Below, in pieces: positions 10,581-22,224 of a DNA stretch of 64,000 bases. The notes beneath the pieces are model-generated. The model was given only the letters and a program-made list of their open reading frames with translations. It searched no databases and was not told where the DNA came from. This stretch comes from Symsagittifera roscoffensis (taxonomy: Eukaryota > Xenacoelomorpha > Acoela > Convolutidae), in the NCBI RefSeq assembly GCF_963678635.1, contig NC_087068.1, positions 49,309,724 through 49,373,723 of the forward strand. The letters are read 5' to 3'. Position numbers and translations under genes: made by a program. How positions within the stretch are numbered: position 1 is the first letter of the stretch; every line of letters begins with the position of its first letter.

Positions 10581-11461
10581 CCCTGAGCCAAAACGATTAA
10601 ACAGGATTTCAAAGATTTTCTCAGTTGTGTCTTGCTGGTATAGTTTAGGACTGTCCCTTCCAAGTTACTGGTGAGCGCACTGCACTCCTGCCTTTCTGAC
10701 AGGTCGTCTTCCTCAAAATGCAGTTTCATCACCTCTATCCAGGTGCCAATGCAGCCATCAGATTCGTCCTTGTAGCATCTTGGTTTCTTAAAGACTCTTC
10801 TGGACTTTTCACTGCGTTCATTGGTTCTGGATAACCTCGTCAGCAATGTCTCCAAAGACCTGATTAGGGGTTCAAAGGCTGTGGCCATTGCTGTGTTATC
10901 TCTTGAATGCCCCGCCTGAGTATCATCGCCCCCTGATAAGGTGTCTGTATTTGGTACATCCCTTCTATCCGTATCGCAGGGATTGTTTCTTCCTTGGCTC
11001 GCATGACTCAGCCCTGGGCTTACATGACTCCTGTTCCTAGAATCACTTCTCCCCGTCGCATGTGTGCCTTGCGTCGATCGTTCGTTTGAAGTCTGTCTAT
11101 TGCCAGTTGAAGTCCCTCTGAAGTTTGGGCCCCATGCTCTACTATCCCCTGTGGTATAGCCTGCTGAACTGCCTCTACCTCTATTGGATCCATATGTCCT
11201 TCTCCTATTCTGTTGGTCATTGAAGTTCACCTTCGGCTCCCTGATGGGACCTCCCGAGTTCGGTCTCCCTTCTCTCTGTCCACTCTTGCTGCCTAGTAGC
11301 ACGTCCAACCTATCCATGATAGCCTGAGTTCGCCTCTCCATCATCGCATCTATCTTTGTGTCAAGGGTCCCAAGAGACTGCTCTTGCTGAATTCTTAACT
11401 TCTCCATGTCGTCCCTTAATCGTAACTCTCTCTGTTCCGCATCTCTTGTCATTCGCGACAA
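10559..11461 (-). pseudogene. Gag middle segment
   Basis: The frame is in phase with the upstream one and is separated from it only by a TAA at 11540-11542. An N-terminal coiled coil is followed by a low-complexity Arg/Gly/Ser/Thr region. It ends with the start of the capsid-like domain (KKPRCYKDESDGCIGTWIEV), a block typical of Gypsy Gag N-termini in invertebrates. Confidence 0.72.
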
Positions 11462-11539
11462 GTTCTTCGCTATGTGTTCGTCCGTTCTTTCCTTCGAGCG
11501 TTTTTCGTTTCTACCAACTTCTTGTCTATTGCGGTTTAT

Positions 11540-12583
11540 TTATTCCCGCAGACTTTCTCTTTCAACTTGGACTGCTCTCTCTAGATCACTCATTCTTATG
11601 GACATCTGTTCATTTTGTTCTCCTATACTGCCCACTATGTTGTTCAAGGCTTCTTCAAATGATGCTCCGTTTTCTACTAGTGGCGTCACAAGCGGCGTTG
11701 TCACCCTGTCGATCCCAGTTAGCTTTGTGCTTGTCGAGATTCGGGCTTTGATTTTCTGCCTCGACGTCTTTTCCTTATCCACCTCTGGATCCGCCGATGC
11801 GTTGCTTAACCCTATGTTTCTATTCTCCCCAGTTCGCGTTTCCGAATTTGTCTTACTCACAAAGTCTTTTGACTGGCCTGATGTGTTTGGGTCTTTGCTT
11901 ATCGTTCTCACCACACCAAATTTGTCCATGGTTCCAGTCCCTCTGTCGGTGTATGCCTCATTCGCCTGGGTCGAACTATTGAGGCTGACTCGAGATCCAA
12001 AGTCAACTTGCTCATCATCGTCCTCTTCTTCCTCCTGGGATTCACCTTCATCTCCTGTACCCACTCCCATGGTGAATAGAAAGATGTTTCCTAAATTGTT
12101 CTTCACTCTTTCTGAAAACGATGAGGACGTCGCCTGTTTCTCCGTCACGGCTGCCATCATAGTATTGTCTGTGGGAGATCTTCTAGTTGCCACTATTTCA
12201 GTAGAGATGTCGGACAGTTCCGACATCTCCTCTCGGTCCTGTGTCGCGGTTGAAGTGGCAAAATCTTGACCCTGTTCTACCGGAGTAGATTCACTCGCCA
12301 GCCTTCTGTTTCCTCTCCCCTCCGGTCCATGTGTTTCCCGATTCTCAATCATGGCCTGGTCCGGATGGACCTCCACTTCTAGCATAGCTTTTCGCTCTTC
12401 TGGGGACTTTTGACTCCTGGTTTCAACCATTCTGCCTGAAACCATCTCCCTTTTGTCGGTCCGGGTTCGTGTGATCCGTTCCACAAAAGGGTCGGTCATT
12501 GCTTTTCTTTGCTTCTCTGGTATGACTTTTCTAGAGCTTTCACTTAGTTTACGTATCCTTGACATGTCTAAACTCATTTTCAA
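11540..12583 (-). pseudogene. Gag N-terminal segment
   Basis: This 347-residue frame is the first coding block of the element. It is polar and mostly disordered (many Glu, Arg, Ser, Thr), with an acidic run near the middle (EEEEDDDEQVDFG) and a short coiled coil at its end (MSDLERAVQVERESLRE). The first ATG at 12583 is in AT-rich context with the next Met two codons later; either could start translation. The frame ends in a single TAA. Confidence 0.7.
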
Positions 12584-15495
12584 TATATCTTTTCTTACTG
12601 GTTATACTATACACTCATTTCGATTGCTAGTGTCCTTCTAGTTTGACTATTGATAATAATAACACAACACAATAAATTTCAAAAGTTTCTTTTAAATAGT
12701 GACCACGAATCCTTGTATGTTATCACGGTACAGCGTGTATACAACTTATTCACAATAATCGATTATTAGTCGTAAGATTTGAGAACTAGCACAGTATGAT
12801 GATATCAGTCAATTTAAAAGACAATGTATTCACTACCCAATCAAGCACAAAATGTTGATTTAACACCAGAAAAAACAAAATAAAAATATTTTTATGAAAA
12901 ACGTATGTGTTTTGTACTTTTAGTCAGTCGCAGTACAATAGTCGAATTTGTTTTTTTAAAGAAAGAGCTTTCCCTGCTTGGTGCTGCACCAAACAGACAC
13001 AACTTGAAAGCAGTAATTTTCTCAAGTGGGCGTCAATTGCACCCACCGAGTCTCCTTTTACCTATCTGCCTTCGGACTGCCCGAGCTATACCTACTAAAA
13101 TCCTCAGGGCAGTCACTTTTCTTAAAAACGTTTTGGATTTCAATCCACACCAATGAGTTACACACTCTTTTTTAATTAAGACTTAGTGTCGCGAATATCC
13201 GAGTTTGGACCTGTTTTGTTTTGGTCTGGTCTTTTTTGAAAGGCAAGTTACCAGTGCAGTCACTGGTTCCTAGCCTGTTTCTTAATAACCTAATACTTCT
13301 CACTATTATCTTTTCTTCTGTTTACCTGAGTCCTTAAACAAAAATAATACCCCTCCGGGTTGACAAAAAACAGTACCCCTCCGGATTGCCAAAAACAGGA
13401 CCCCTCCGGATTGGCAAAATTGAGACCCCTACGGATTGGGACCCCTCCGGTTTTGTGAAAACAAGACCCCTCCGGATTGGGACCCCTCCGAATTAGGAAA
13501 AATTTGGACCCCTCCGGATTGGGACCCCTCCGGTTTTGTAAAAATTGCTTTTCGGAGACTTCCTTGATTTTCAACCTATACCACTCCGGATACATTCTCC
13601 GATGCTAATATGCTGTTTGTATCAACTAGGAAGGGTATGTGGTCCTTCCCTTGACCCTTCCGGATTGAAGTTAAGCCTCTTATTTGACAATTCACGCTAA
13701 CGGTGAAGGGTCTAATCGCTAGCCTAATTTCGGCTCTATTAAGGTTTTCTAGTGCCTCTAGCCTTCCCTATTCTTCTAGAACAGCGTATAATTAACTTTT
13801 TCAACCGTTTCTACCCTTTGCTAGGGGTGTAAGGGCTTTCCAAAATTTTCTTTATAAAACGTGAGGGGTCTACCCTCCCGAATTGGTGAATTTGCTAAAA
13901 CAATCTCAAAAAATTTTCACGCTTTTTTCTATTAGTAAGCTCAGCTAAGTTCTGATCTAATTTACCAAGATCAACTGGATCTGTATAGTCGTTCCAATGT
14001 TATTAACTAAAACCTCTTTTTTCCAAAGTCAAAAAATTTCTCTCTTATAGGTTCCGCCTGACTTTTTCCGCAATTCTCTTCTTTTTGACCTAAAAATTAT
14101 TGATCCGAGCTGACAAGGCCTATAATCTTCTAGTTCAATGCAAAAAACCCGATCTAAAACGCTCTAGCTGAAAAAATTTGCGAAAAACTATGCTATTTTG
14201 ACTCCTCCGGATTGATGAATCCACTGAATCAAAGACGTTAAGTTCGATTTCTCTGTAATCCGGAAGGCTTTCGGGAAACGGGTCTTGAAACCTGTAGATT
14301 CACTAGTGGAAGTTGTCCGAACAACTATTTTTACTGTCCTAACTCAAAAATTTCAAAAAAATTTCTGATTTTATAGTGTTGCGTTTTCTCAAAAATCGCG
14401 AAAATCGCGAAGTTTTCTCAAACTTCTGAACTAAACTCAACCGGTTCTACCTATTATACAAGCACAGTTACGATTTAACTCACTAATTTAGCGCTTTTTT
14501 ACGTTTCAAAAAACATCGAAATTTCAAAAATCGCGATTTGTGGGGGGATCAAAATATCGCTATTTTGACCCTAAAAACCGGTCCGCTTACTGTGTTTTTC
14601 ACTGAAAAACGAAATAGGAGTATTAATATAGAATATATATAAGTAATAATATTAGTAATACTATACCCCTCCGGGTTTGTTTAACATACGAATTAAGGTG
14701 CTTAACCCGGATTTTCGCAGTTTGGTGAAGGGTCATTGCAGCACTGTCGAGCCCCCCACAGATTTTTATCTTATTTTTTGTACCAAAAGGGATACAAAAC
14801 TTGTTAACGATACCGAACAGTCGAATGTTGTTGTCGTTGAGCCCCTTCTTGTTGCTCCTTGTTTTGCTTGCCGGATCAGTCTTCTCCCAAGACCCCTCCG
14901 GATTGAGCGCAAATCAGCAGACCCTTGCGGATCGAGCGCAAATTAGCATTAACGTGCTTAAATACTCAAATGATCCTGCAGTACAAGCTTCACAAACGGG
15001 CTAAAAAAATGATCGTAACGATCGTGATCGATATAAAAGCCTGTAACAACAATATATCTATCAACAACAAACGGGAGGGTCGGATCACATCTTGTCTGGG
15101 GGGATGATTTTTACTGATTTTTTACTTTTTTACTGTTTTTGGTTTTTTCGGTTATTTTTTTTATAATTTTTGTTTTTCTTGGGTACTGTATTACTTTTTG
15201 TTTGGTTTTATATATATCTTTAAGTGTTTTTGGTCGCAAAGCTCTCAGGGAACGAGGGAACGGCCAATCTCCCCGCCCTTCCTGGAACGTGAATTTTCGG
15301 TCTTAACTAGGTTAAAAAGCTATTCACGGTAATCCGGAAGGCTTTCGGGTTCCGAAAAACCCTTCCGCCCCGGCGGTTCGGGCCTCTTAAAATTATTATT
15401 ATGAGCATCCGCTCGGCGCGGAGTGCTCGTTAACGGTTCTGCCGGTCATGATGTTAAAAAAAGAATAACACCCAGGAGCGCAATAAAAACATCTA
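12584..15495 (-). other. Long leader of the retroelement (5' untranslated region)
   Basis: About 2.9 kb separate the 5' LTR from gag. It holds no conserved coding pattern. A G-rich motif (element strand: CAATCCGGAGGGGTC) recurs many times, densest at 13340-13545, and single copies lie near 13650, 14205, 14665, 14890 and inside the LTRs. The same TCCGGAAGGCTTTCGGG phrase occurs at about 14262 and 15335. The sharing of motifs with the LTR argues that the leader belongs to the element. No clear tRNA primer-binding site (TGG next to the LTR) is visible; the first TGG lies about 20 bases inside. Confidence 0.6.
13338..13548 (-). repeat. Interspersed CCCCTCCGG motif cluster in the leader
   Basis: Ten or so copies of GACCCCTCCGGATTG or close variants occur, spaced 14 to 40 bases apart and alternating with AAAACAG or TTTTGT spacers. 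The minus-strand open frame 13595-13290 through it (repeated RRGPNPEGS) is a by-product of the repeat, not a gene. Confidence 0.7.
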
Positions 15496-16407
15496 TGTAA
15501 CTTTCGCCCGCAAGTACAAATCGACGGAAAATAAAACTAGCTTCTAAAACCTCTGGCCAACGTCTAAATAGAGCTCTACATGTTTTTCACCGTCTCTACC
15601 CAGCCAGTTCTTTTGGTTGTTTTTCTAACATGGGGTCGACAAAAACGTTACTGTTCTCTGGCTTCGACCAGAACGCTCAAATTAACTTGTTTACATGCAA
15701 AATAAGTGAGCTCATGGCTGGTCTCAGTATCCCCAGAATACCAGGTCACTCCTAAAAACAGGGCTAAAACTACTTATTATATCATTATTGTTTTTGTTCA
15801 GTAGACAAAAATCATCATCTCCATTGAAGATGGATCAACCCCTTCCCCCAACTCCTAGCTTCTCATCGTCGTAAAATGAAATCAGATGTTAAATAAATTC
15901 AATTCAAGACATAGCCGGGAAGCTAAAACTTTATATGAAACAGTTTCAGTTTAAATCCCGAGACCCCTCCGGCTTCCTGAATCCGGGGAAATAACAACCT
16001 TATCTTCTTTCCGGAAAGCTGTTTTTCTACCCTTCACCGTTGTTGTGAACGGCCTTGCAACGATTGTAGTGAGACAATCGTTGCAACTCGGAGCGGTCTC
16101 TGCTAACTCTGCTTTTCGTTGTTGTTTTTCTATCGCAATTCCGGTATTTATCACAATCGCAACTATTGTTGTTTTGATTTTTTTTCTGTTTTTCTTCCAA
16201 AATGGCGGTTTTTGCCGTTTCTCAGAAGTGCGACTTCTCAGTTCGAACATTGAAATTTCAAAAAACCAGAATATCTTGACCTTCACCGTTAGACTAATCG
16301 TCCCAATAACATCGCTAATCTCTCAAAACTGTCAATTCGGAAGGTTAGCTGCTAACTATTCGAAATCGCCGAATCTGCAATTTCGTTCATTTTGGTCGAA
16401 TGTCACA
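15496..16407 (-). repeat. 5' LTR of the Gypsy-type element
   Basis: The boundaries are TGTAAC (plus strand, 15496) and GTCACA (ending 16407), a short imperfect inverted repeat with the TG...CA rule. It aligns over its length with 1-906. The five bases on both sides are ATCTA (15491-15495 and 16408-16412). That is what a 5-bp target duplication around a solo LTR would look like, but here the left flank appears to be element leader. Polymerase II promoter and poly(A) signals would be expected inside; none can be pinned down. Confidence 0.82.
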
Positions 16408-16662
16408 ATCTATGTTGGACAGACGGTCTGACATCGCACCACAAGGATTGAGGAACACCGAGAAGAGGATACCCCAGTTGGACAGCATAAAGGGCAGTGT
16501 GGTTGTGAGAGTGGTAAGTCTGAGTTTAAAAAGAAATTAATCGACGAGGCTTTCAGCAGCATCAAGTTACTTACATTAGAGGCGCTGCATATTAGGAAAA
16601 AGAGACCGGCAATTAACACGCGCAATGAGTTTAGAACTAGGGAGCTGACACTAAGGCTATAG
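16408..16662 (+). pseudogene. GIY-YIG endonuclease C-terminus of a Penelope-like or related retroelement
   Basis: Reading begins right at the LTR edge with IYVGQTV, then a TGA where an Arg (CGA) is expected, then HRTTRIEEH. It continues with a conserved tail, KLLTLEALHIRKKRPAINTR, then EFRTRELTLRL and a stop at 16660-16662. The Y-V-G, R and E-H spacing and the LEALHIRKxxPxxNTR ending are those of the GIY-YIG nuclease domain at the C-terminus of Penelope-like and similar invertebrate retroelements. The N-terminal part is missing, so the LTR element inserted into it or beside it. A single CpG-type transition explains the stop. Confidence 0.7.
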
Positions 16663-17700
16663 TTCTAGAATCGAAAAATTCGGGCTGAAGCAGAACATTT
16701 TGAAATAATTTACACGTTTGCCTGAAAATTAGCGTCAAAACGAAATTTTAAAAACAAAAAGTTGATAACTCTCAGAAATTTGTGACAAAATGTTCAGAAT
16801 TGTTAGATAATAGTCGGTTTTCGTTGGTTGAATTTTTTAAATTTTGAAATATTGATGTGTATGACACTTTTTATGATCTTTGAACATTTTGTACAGATAG
16901 TTTAGAATTTTTAAAACCTGAAGATGCACAAAAATTTGCGAAAACGCTTGTTTGAATTTACAATTTTAACGCATTCTCATAACTCAAGAAGTCTGAAAGG
17001 AATGTCTTAATTCAAGCAATAAGGTTTCTGTTCGGACCATTAGGCAGCTTCAGCTGTGTACCTTTCCACTCAAGGTTCACTCTGGTCCACGCGAACGCTC
17101 CTTCTATCTGTTCTCCGTCACTCCTGATTCTCTGCCAGGAGCAAGACAGCTCTACTTTCGTTTGATTTATAGTAAAATTGCGAATAGCAATTTTACTCCA
17201 CTATTTTTCAGCTACTTCTCGCGATTATTACTCGATCCTTCTTATTGATTTTTCTTGCATTTTCAGTTGTCGCGAGAAACTTGAGCATGACAGGCTCAAT
17301 TCGAAATTTTGAAAAATTAGTTTTCTCCCCATAAGCAAGATTATACGTTCAGCTCAAGGTCAAACTTCCAAATATGACCGACTGGCACTCCTTTTTCTTT
17401 CTAAATGACATTCATTTTTGTATCGCAAATGGCGCGAAGCTCAGCTTCGCTTCTTTGTTAAAAATGATCTGTTTAATTTTCAGAAACTCGCAAAGGACTT
17501 TGAAAGGTTTCTTCACCTCAGTGCTTAAATGCTGACTGATCATTACAGCGATAGGCAAGTATATTGCAATCTGGTACTAGACTAGAGTTTTGTGATTTTT
17601 CGGATTATCGTCCGTATGTTCATTTTTGTCGGCTTAGTTTCTGTAGCTCGATGGTTGAGTTACCATCCCGGATGTATTCCTTATCTTTAGGCTCGGTTTG
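16663..17700. other. AT-rich intergenic DNA with a perfect short palindrome
   Basis: I find no gene. A perfect hairpin with 11-base arms and a five-base loop (AGTAAAATTGC ... GCAATTTTACT) lies at 17171-17197. A pair TTCTCGCGA (about 17216) and TCGCGAGAA (about 17270) lies nearby. The tail motif GCGAAGCTCAGCTTCGC occurs near 17434. Confidence 0.5.
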
Positions 17701-17744
17701 TTCGCGGGACTTCTAGACTCATTTCTAGTGGTACTCATTGAAAT

Positions 17745-19180
17745 TTCTTATCTTTTATGTCCCTCTTAGCCGGCATATAACGAATACGTCCGGACTGTAA
17801 AGGGCCTGAGTTCAAATTTGACCCGGCCCTGTGGTTTCAGTATTTGATTTACTCGTGAATTTTGTAATTTTTCTCAGGTCACCGCTTGATTAGTTTTTCC
17901 GACGCTGAATTTGCATTCTGTTTTGGAATGTAATTAATTAACATTTACTTTGCAAGCTACTGTACTGGCGACGACAGAGAAACAATTTTCTTGCGGCAGA
18001 GACTTGGCATTGCTGTACGGCGTGGAACAGCCGCGTGTGTGCGCGAAACTCTTGCTGTTGAAGTTGACGACCCGGTTGGTGCCGACTTTCGGTGATCACC
18101 AAGATTGAATTCAAAATGATTTTTTTTTGTATAAATTTGGTGCTACTCTTAAAACATTCCTCGGACTTGTTCCATTTTGTTTTTTAAATGTGTCTGAATT
18201 CACATTATTCTCCATTAAATCGTTAATCAGAAACATTATTTTTCTTCGCATCTGTGATTAAATGCTTAATCTTTTTCTTCGCAGCTGTGATTAAATGCTT
18301 ATATTATTGTCTTGCTTAATGATCATTGCGATAACCCTTCCGACTTTTTTCCGTAATTAACTTTGTTCACAGGACTCTTCTGGACTCAAATCTTGTGGTA
18401 CCTAATTCTATAATTATTTAAAATTTAGCGTTCTTGGACCACTTAACCTGATGGTAACGAATATGTCCGAGACGGGAAAGGTCCCATGTTCGAATCTGAC
18501 CAGGACCTGTTTTTTTTCAACGGGAAGTATCCTGTTTCAAATGAAATTATCGGCTATTTGTCTTTTGTCGGCTTAGAAGCACACCTTGATATCGTTTCTT
18601 TTGATGCTTTAATTTTTTCTGATGCTGCTTTCAGTGTTTGATTTATTTCTGCAATTTGTAATATTACTTAGGTTGACTTCGTTTTTTTTGTCTCGCTTAG
18701 AAACTTTATTCGAGCCAAAATATTTCGGCCTTTTTTCTCGGCTTAGTGACTTGGTTTTGGGTCGTTTTAAGAGAAAATTTTTTTACGCTCCCCTCTGCAC
18801 GTTGTAACTTGGTTGTATTTTCTCACTCGGTTTGTTGAATATTCATTTTTTTCGGCATAATAGGTTTCACCTTATTTTATATTATTGTCTTGCCAGCCTC
18901 TATTTGCGTCGTTTGATGCACGAAAAGTTTTTTGTTGTTTGCGTGAGTGTTATGAGGGGAGGTTAGAGGTAAAAATTTCCAATAATTAAACAAAAAATTC
19001 CATTGAAGAGTTTCTGCTCAGCTAATTTTGGCTCTGTCACAACTTGCTTAATTTTTTTCCGATGCTGAATTTGTGTTCTATGTTTGGGCATGTTTTTTTT
19101 AACGACTATCTTCATTCATTTTGATAGATCTATTTGTATCGCAAGTGATGCGAAGCTCAGCTCCGCCTCTGTTTAATTTT
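17745..19180 (+). repeat. Family B tRNA-derived SINE-like repeats (two copies)
   Basis: tRNA-like heads lie at about 17765-17835 and 18445-18510. They share GGTAACGAATAYGTCCG and a box-B-like TTCGAATCTGACC, closed by GACCTG. The second is followed by the family's CGGCTTAG-rich body and ends near 19175 with the tail hairpin GCGAAGCTCAGCTCCGCCTC. The promoter-box layout (A box, B box about 35 bases apart) is that of a polymerase III-driven SINE. Both copies are degenerate. Confidence 0.6.
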
Positions 19181-19500
19181 CATAAATTTGCATCTTGATT
19201 TGATTTCCATAAGTTCAAAATTAGCGGCGACGAAACGGAGTGTTTGAGTTAGGTCTGCAAAATCATTTTAAGTTTTTATTTCAAGTATGGCTTTCGACAA
19301 CGGTTGAGAAAACAGAAATTCATTAATTTTTTTCATCTCATAATGTCTTGAGTTTTAATTCATCGCGCTTAATCGTAAAGCGAAAGTGTGTTTACAAATA
19401 TCACTTATCGAATTGCCTGTTCTGTAAATCACAAGTTCCAACAATCAAGATCATATTAGGTATGAATTGTTTTATGATAATTTAATCAGATCAGTTAGTA

Positions 19501-19791
19501 TCAGTACAAATCGTAGGAGTCCCAGTCGTAACGCTTGAAGTTGCTGGGCTGCCAAACACTCCATTGCCCTGCTGGATGTTTTTGCTGTTCATAAGTACGT
19601 TTTCCCATAATCCCTAAAACAGATTGCTAGGTAAGTTTCATAAGTTTGAGTCTAATTTACAACCTGATTAGTAGCGAAGAGTTAACTGGATGCCGTGCCG
19701 CTTTAACTGCAATTTGACTAAAGCTGTTGGTCTCTCTCGCAATCGTCTTGATCGTTTTTAGAATTTCTTTGCGAATACGGTGTAATGCCAT
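19501..19791 (-). CDS. Candidate small spliced gene, uncertain
   Basis: From an ATG at 19791 a 118-base open frame runs to a GT donor at 19673 (MALHRIRKEILKTIKTIARE and on to SSLLIR). A TTTTAG acceptor at 19614 would give a 60-base intron. Spliced directly, the protein ends after eight more residues (stop at 19589-19591). In a different phase the second exon encodes a protein-like 35-residue stretch ending RYDWDSYDLY (stop 19501-19503), but the splice phases do not join to it. The base composition is less AT-rich than the surroundings. A small mitochondrial-type protein is conceivable. I do not recognise the family, and this may be a chance frame. Confidence 0.28.
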
Positions 19792-19799
19792 TGTTTTAT

Positions 19800-22200
19800 A
19801 TCAACTACTAGACATCAATTAGTTTTTATTAAGTTGCCTCGTCAATTGCTAAGTAAATTTTCATGCTTTATCGAAGTTTTCTTGCTCAAAAAAGCTGCTG
19901 CCAAATTGCTTAAGTCTTTTTTGTCTGATGGAATTCCGGATGGTACTACTTTGATAGAGTGGTCCCTTGAAAATAACCAGGTCCCTTAAGAATAAGAGAC
20001 CTAGGGCTCTGAAATGTTTAAAAATTATGATTTCGCCGTTCAGAAAGTTGTCGCAGTATATTTTCAAACTAACTCTAACTTTATTAGGTTCGTTAAAGCT
20101 CCTCCCTCAACATTTCAAAGTGAAAAATTCAAAAAAAAATTGCCAAAATCGAGTTTTGATGTCAAATAAGCCAATCCAATTATTGTTGTTTAACCGTAAA
20201 ATAAGTTGAAACGAGCATATTTCTTGATATAAACAATATAGTAATTACACTTTTAGTCTGAAAGGTTTCTGATTCATTATATATTGCGATATTTATGAAA
20301 TGAATAATTTATAAACAAACTAGTTTCCAAAATAAGAGCATGCGAAATACATGCGGGACCTGTCTATCATAGTCGCTTTTTCGTGGGACCACTCTATTAT
20401 AGTAGTGCCTTCCGGTTCACTTTTTATCAGTTCCTTGAGCTTTCTTGTAATTTTTTTTTGTAAAGAGTGACTGAAAAATGTTGAAAAACTGTTATATTAA
20501 ATTATAATTTTTTTAAGCTAAAATGATGATTAACTTGTAGAATTATATTGATGAGGTGGTTCTCGGCAAATTCTATCTACTTTAATCTGAAAATTGAAAA
20601 TTTTTTCAATACTTTTAGGATCCCAGTCACTGGTGCGGCACTTTTTTCGAAACTCTTAAAACACAAATGAGTAAAAATCAATTTAAAATAAAGAAAAAAC
20701 ATGTTTAAAACAAAATGAGAAATATAACAATATGTATACACTTTTTTGATGCGCAAGCGGAGACGCACTTTTGATGTCGCAAATTAGTGCTTCCGCTTTG
20801 CCGGGTCATTGCGGAAGCAACCGGATGTTTATTGATAGCCTTTTTCATGTTTTGCTTAGTAGTTATTTTGATAACAGTAGCAGAAATAGGTACTTTTGGA
20901 AAAAAACCTCAAAAAACAATGTTTTTTACGTTTAAAATATGTTTTCATAGTATAATTGGATAAAAAAACGTCTTAAACCCCCAACCTGCCAGTCACTATG
21001 AATACGGCTTTAATATGATACCTCACTTGACCCCCTGCGAGCTTTCGTTGAAGTCAAAATTAGCTGGAAAATTTTGAAAAAACGACCCTTGTACTTGTTC
21101 CTTTCCACTCTTCGAGAGTGGTACGAACAATTAAAATTTGAAGCGATGTACAAGGTTTCGGATCTTTTAACTTATTCCGCGCAATTCGAAGCATTTAAAC
21201 TAAATGAAAAACTCAAAATCTGATCGTTGGAATTAAACTCGTTCGCCAAAAATAGTTTGAACAATCAGTAAACATTAAATTTACTAGAGCGCTTTTAAGT
21301 AAATTTGGGCGCAATAAGTAAACAGACCCCAAAGTTTGTAATTTAGAGTGCCCATTTTTCCATTTGCGAGAGTAAGTGACTTGTAATCGGGTACTAGACT
21401 TTTTTTCGCGTAAACAATTTTTACAAATCTGTAAAACGTTGAGTTTGCAATATCAGCGAACCTAAACAACTTCAAGAGTCCTTTTCATTTGGTCTAAAAG
21501 TAATGCAGGCGCCTCCATACCAGTTTCTGATTTTTTTTCCAGTATGTATAAAATTGATTTTTTTTCTGGGAGAATTATCGGACTTCTGTTTGTCTGCTCA
21601 TTTTTCGTCTGCTAAATTTCCAAATCATGGAATTTTTTTTCTGATTTAATCAATTTTTACTGTATTTGACAGTCGTTCTAATGTTTAAATTTACCAATTC
21701 ATATTTTGAAAATCGAATTTGATCGTTTTTTTTTAAAGATAATCAAATAGTTTTGACTTATGTCGTATCAGCTCTGTCAATTTCTTTTTCATAATTTGCC
21801 GGAAAAATGGATCATTTTGAATGTTTCAGGGAAATGGAGTATAAAAGCTTCAATTTTTAAAAAATATTTGATATTAGTTATGGCCTTTTTCGGCTCAACG
21901 GACTTCTACTCAAGGCTTAGTACCTAATCAGTAAGTGAAAGCTTTTTCTGACTGTGGTTGTATTTTTCGACTTTTTTTTTCCTGAATTTGAATTCGTCTT
22001 ATTTTTCAAAAGTTAGGACGTATTGATATCCGTCTGATTTTTTAAACGCTACCTTACAATACTATGCTTTTGTTGTTTCCCAAGTTATGCTAAGCCCCAC
22101 TTTGACTTTCAGTTAAAAGCTATGCTGTGTAACTTCAATCAACTTCAACGGCTAATCCAGCATTTTGATAGGTATTTTCCAAAAAAACCTGATGGTTTTG
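19800..22200. other. AT-rich intergenic DNA
   Basis: No supported gene. A family B start (GCGAGAGTAAGTGACTTGTA, then AATCGGGTACTAGAC) lies at about 21365. A CGGAAGC...GCTTCCG-type inverted pair lies near 20785-20815. Short open frames on both strands are shadows without recognisable domains. Confidence 0.4.
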
Positions 22201-22224
22201 TTGGCTATTTACACTTGCGAAAAG

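Larger units (their letters stand above)
1..16407 (-). mobile_element. Decayed Ty3/Gypsy-type LTR retroelement, nearly complete
   Basis: A long retroelement lies on the minus strand. Two direct repeats (1-906 and 15496-16407) bound gag (zinc knuckle), protease (LLDTGA), RT, RNase H and integrase (HHCC, DD35E) in the Ty3/Gypsy order. The integrase is downstream of RNase H, which separates it from Ty1/Copia. Two further coding blocks follow the integrase. Almost every gene carries in-frame stops or frameshifts, so the copy is dead. The window starts about ten bases inside the 3' LTR, so its outer end and the left target duplication are not visible. By eye the two LTRs differ at about one base in ten over their first 180 aligned bases, which points to an old insertion. 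Confidence 0.9.

Noticed and set aside
11406-12269. 287-residue plus-strand frame
   Set aside because: It is antisense to gag; the Ser-rich composition is the mirror of the Arg/Glu-rich gag codons.
13290-13595. Minus-strand frame with repeated RRGPNPEGS
   Set aside because: The peptide repeat follows from the DNA motif array in the leader; composition and position do not support a gene.
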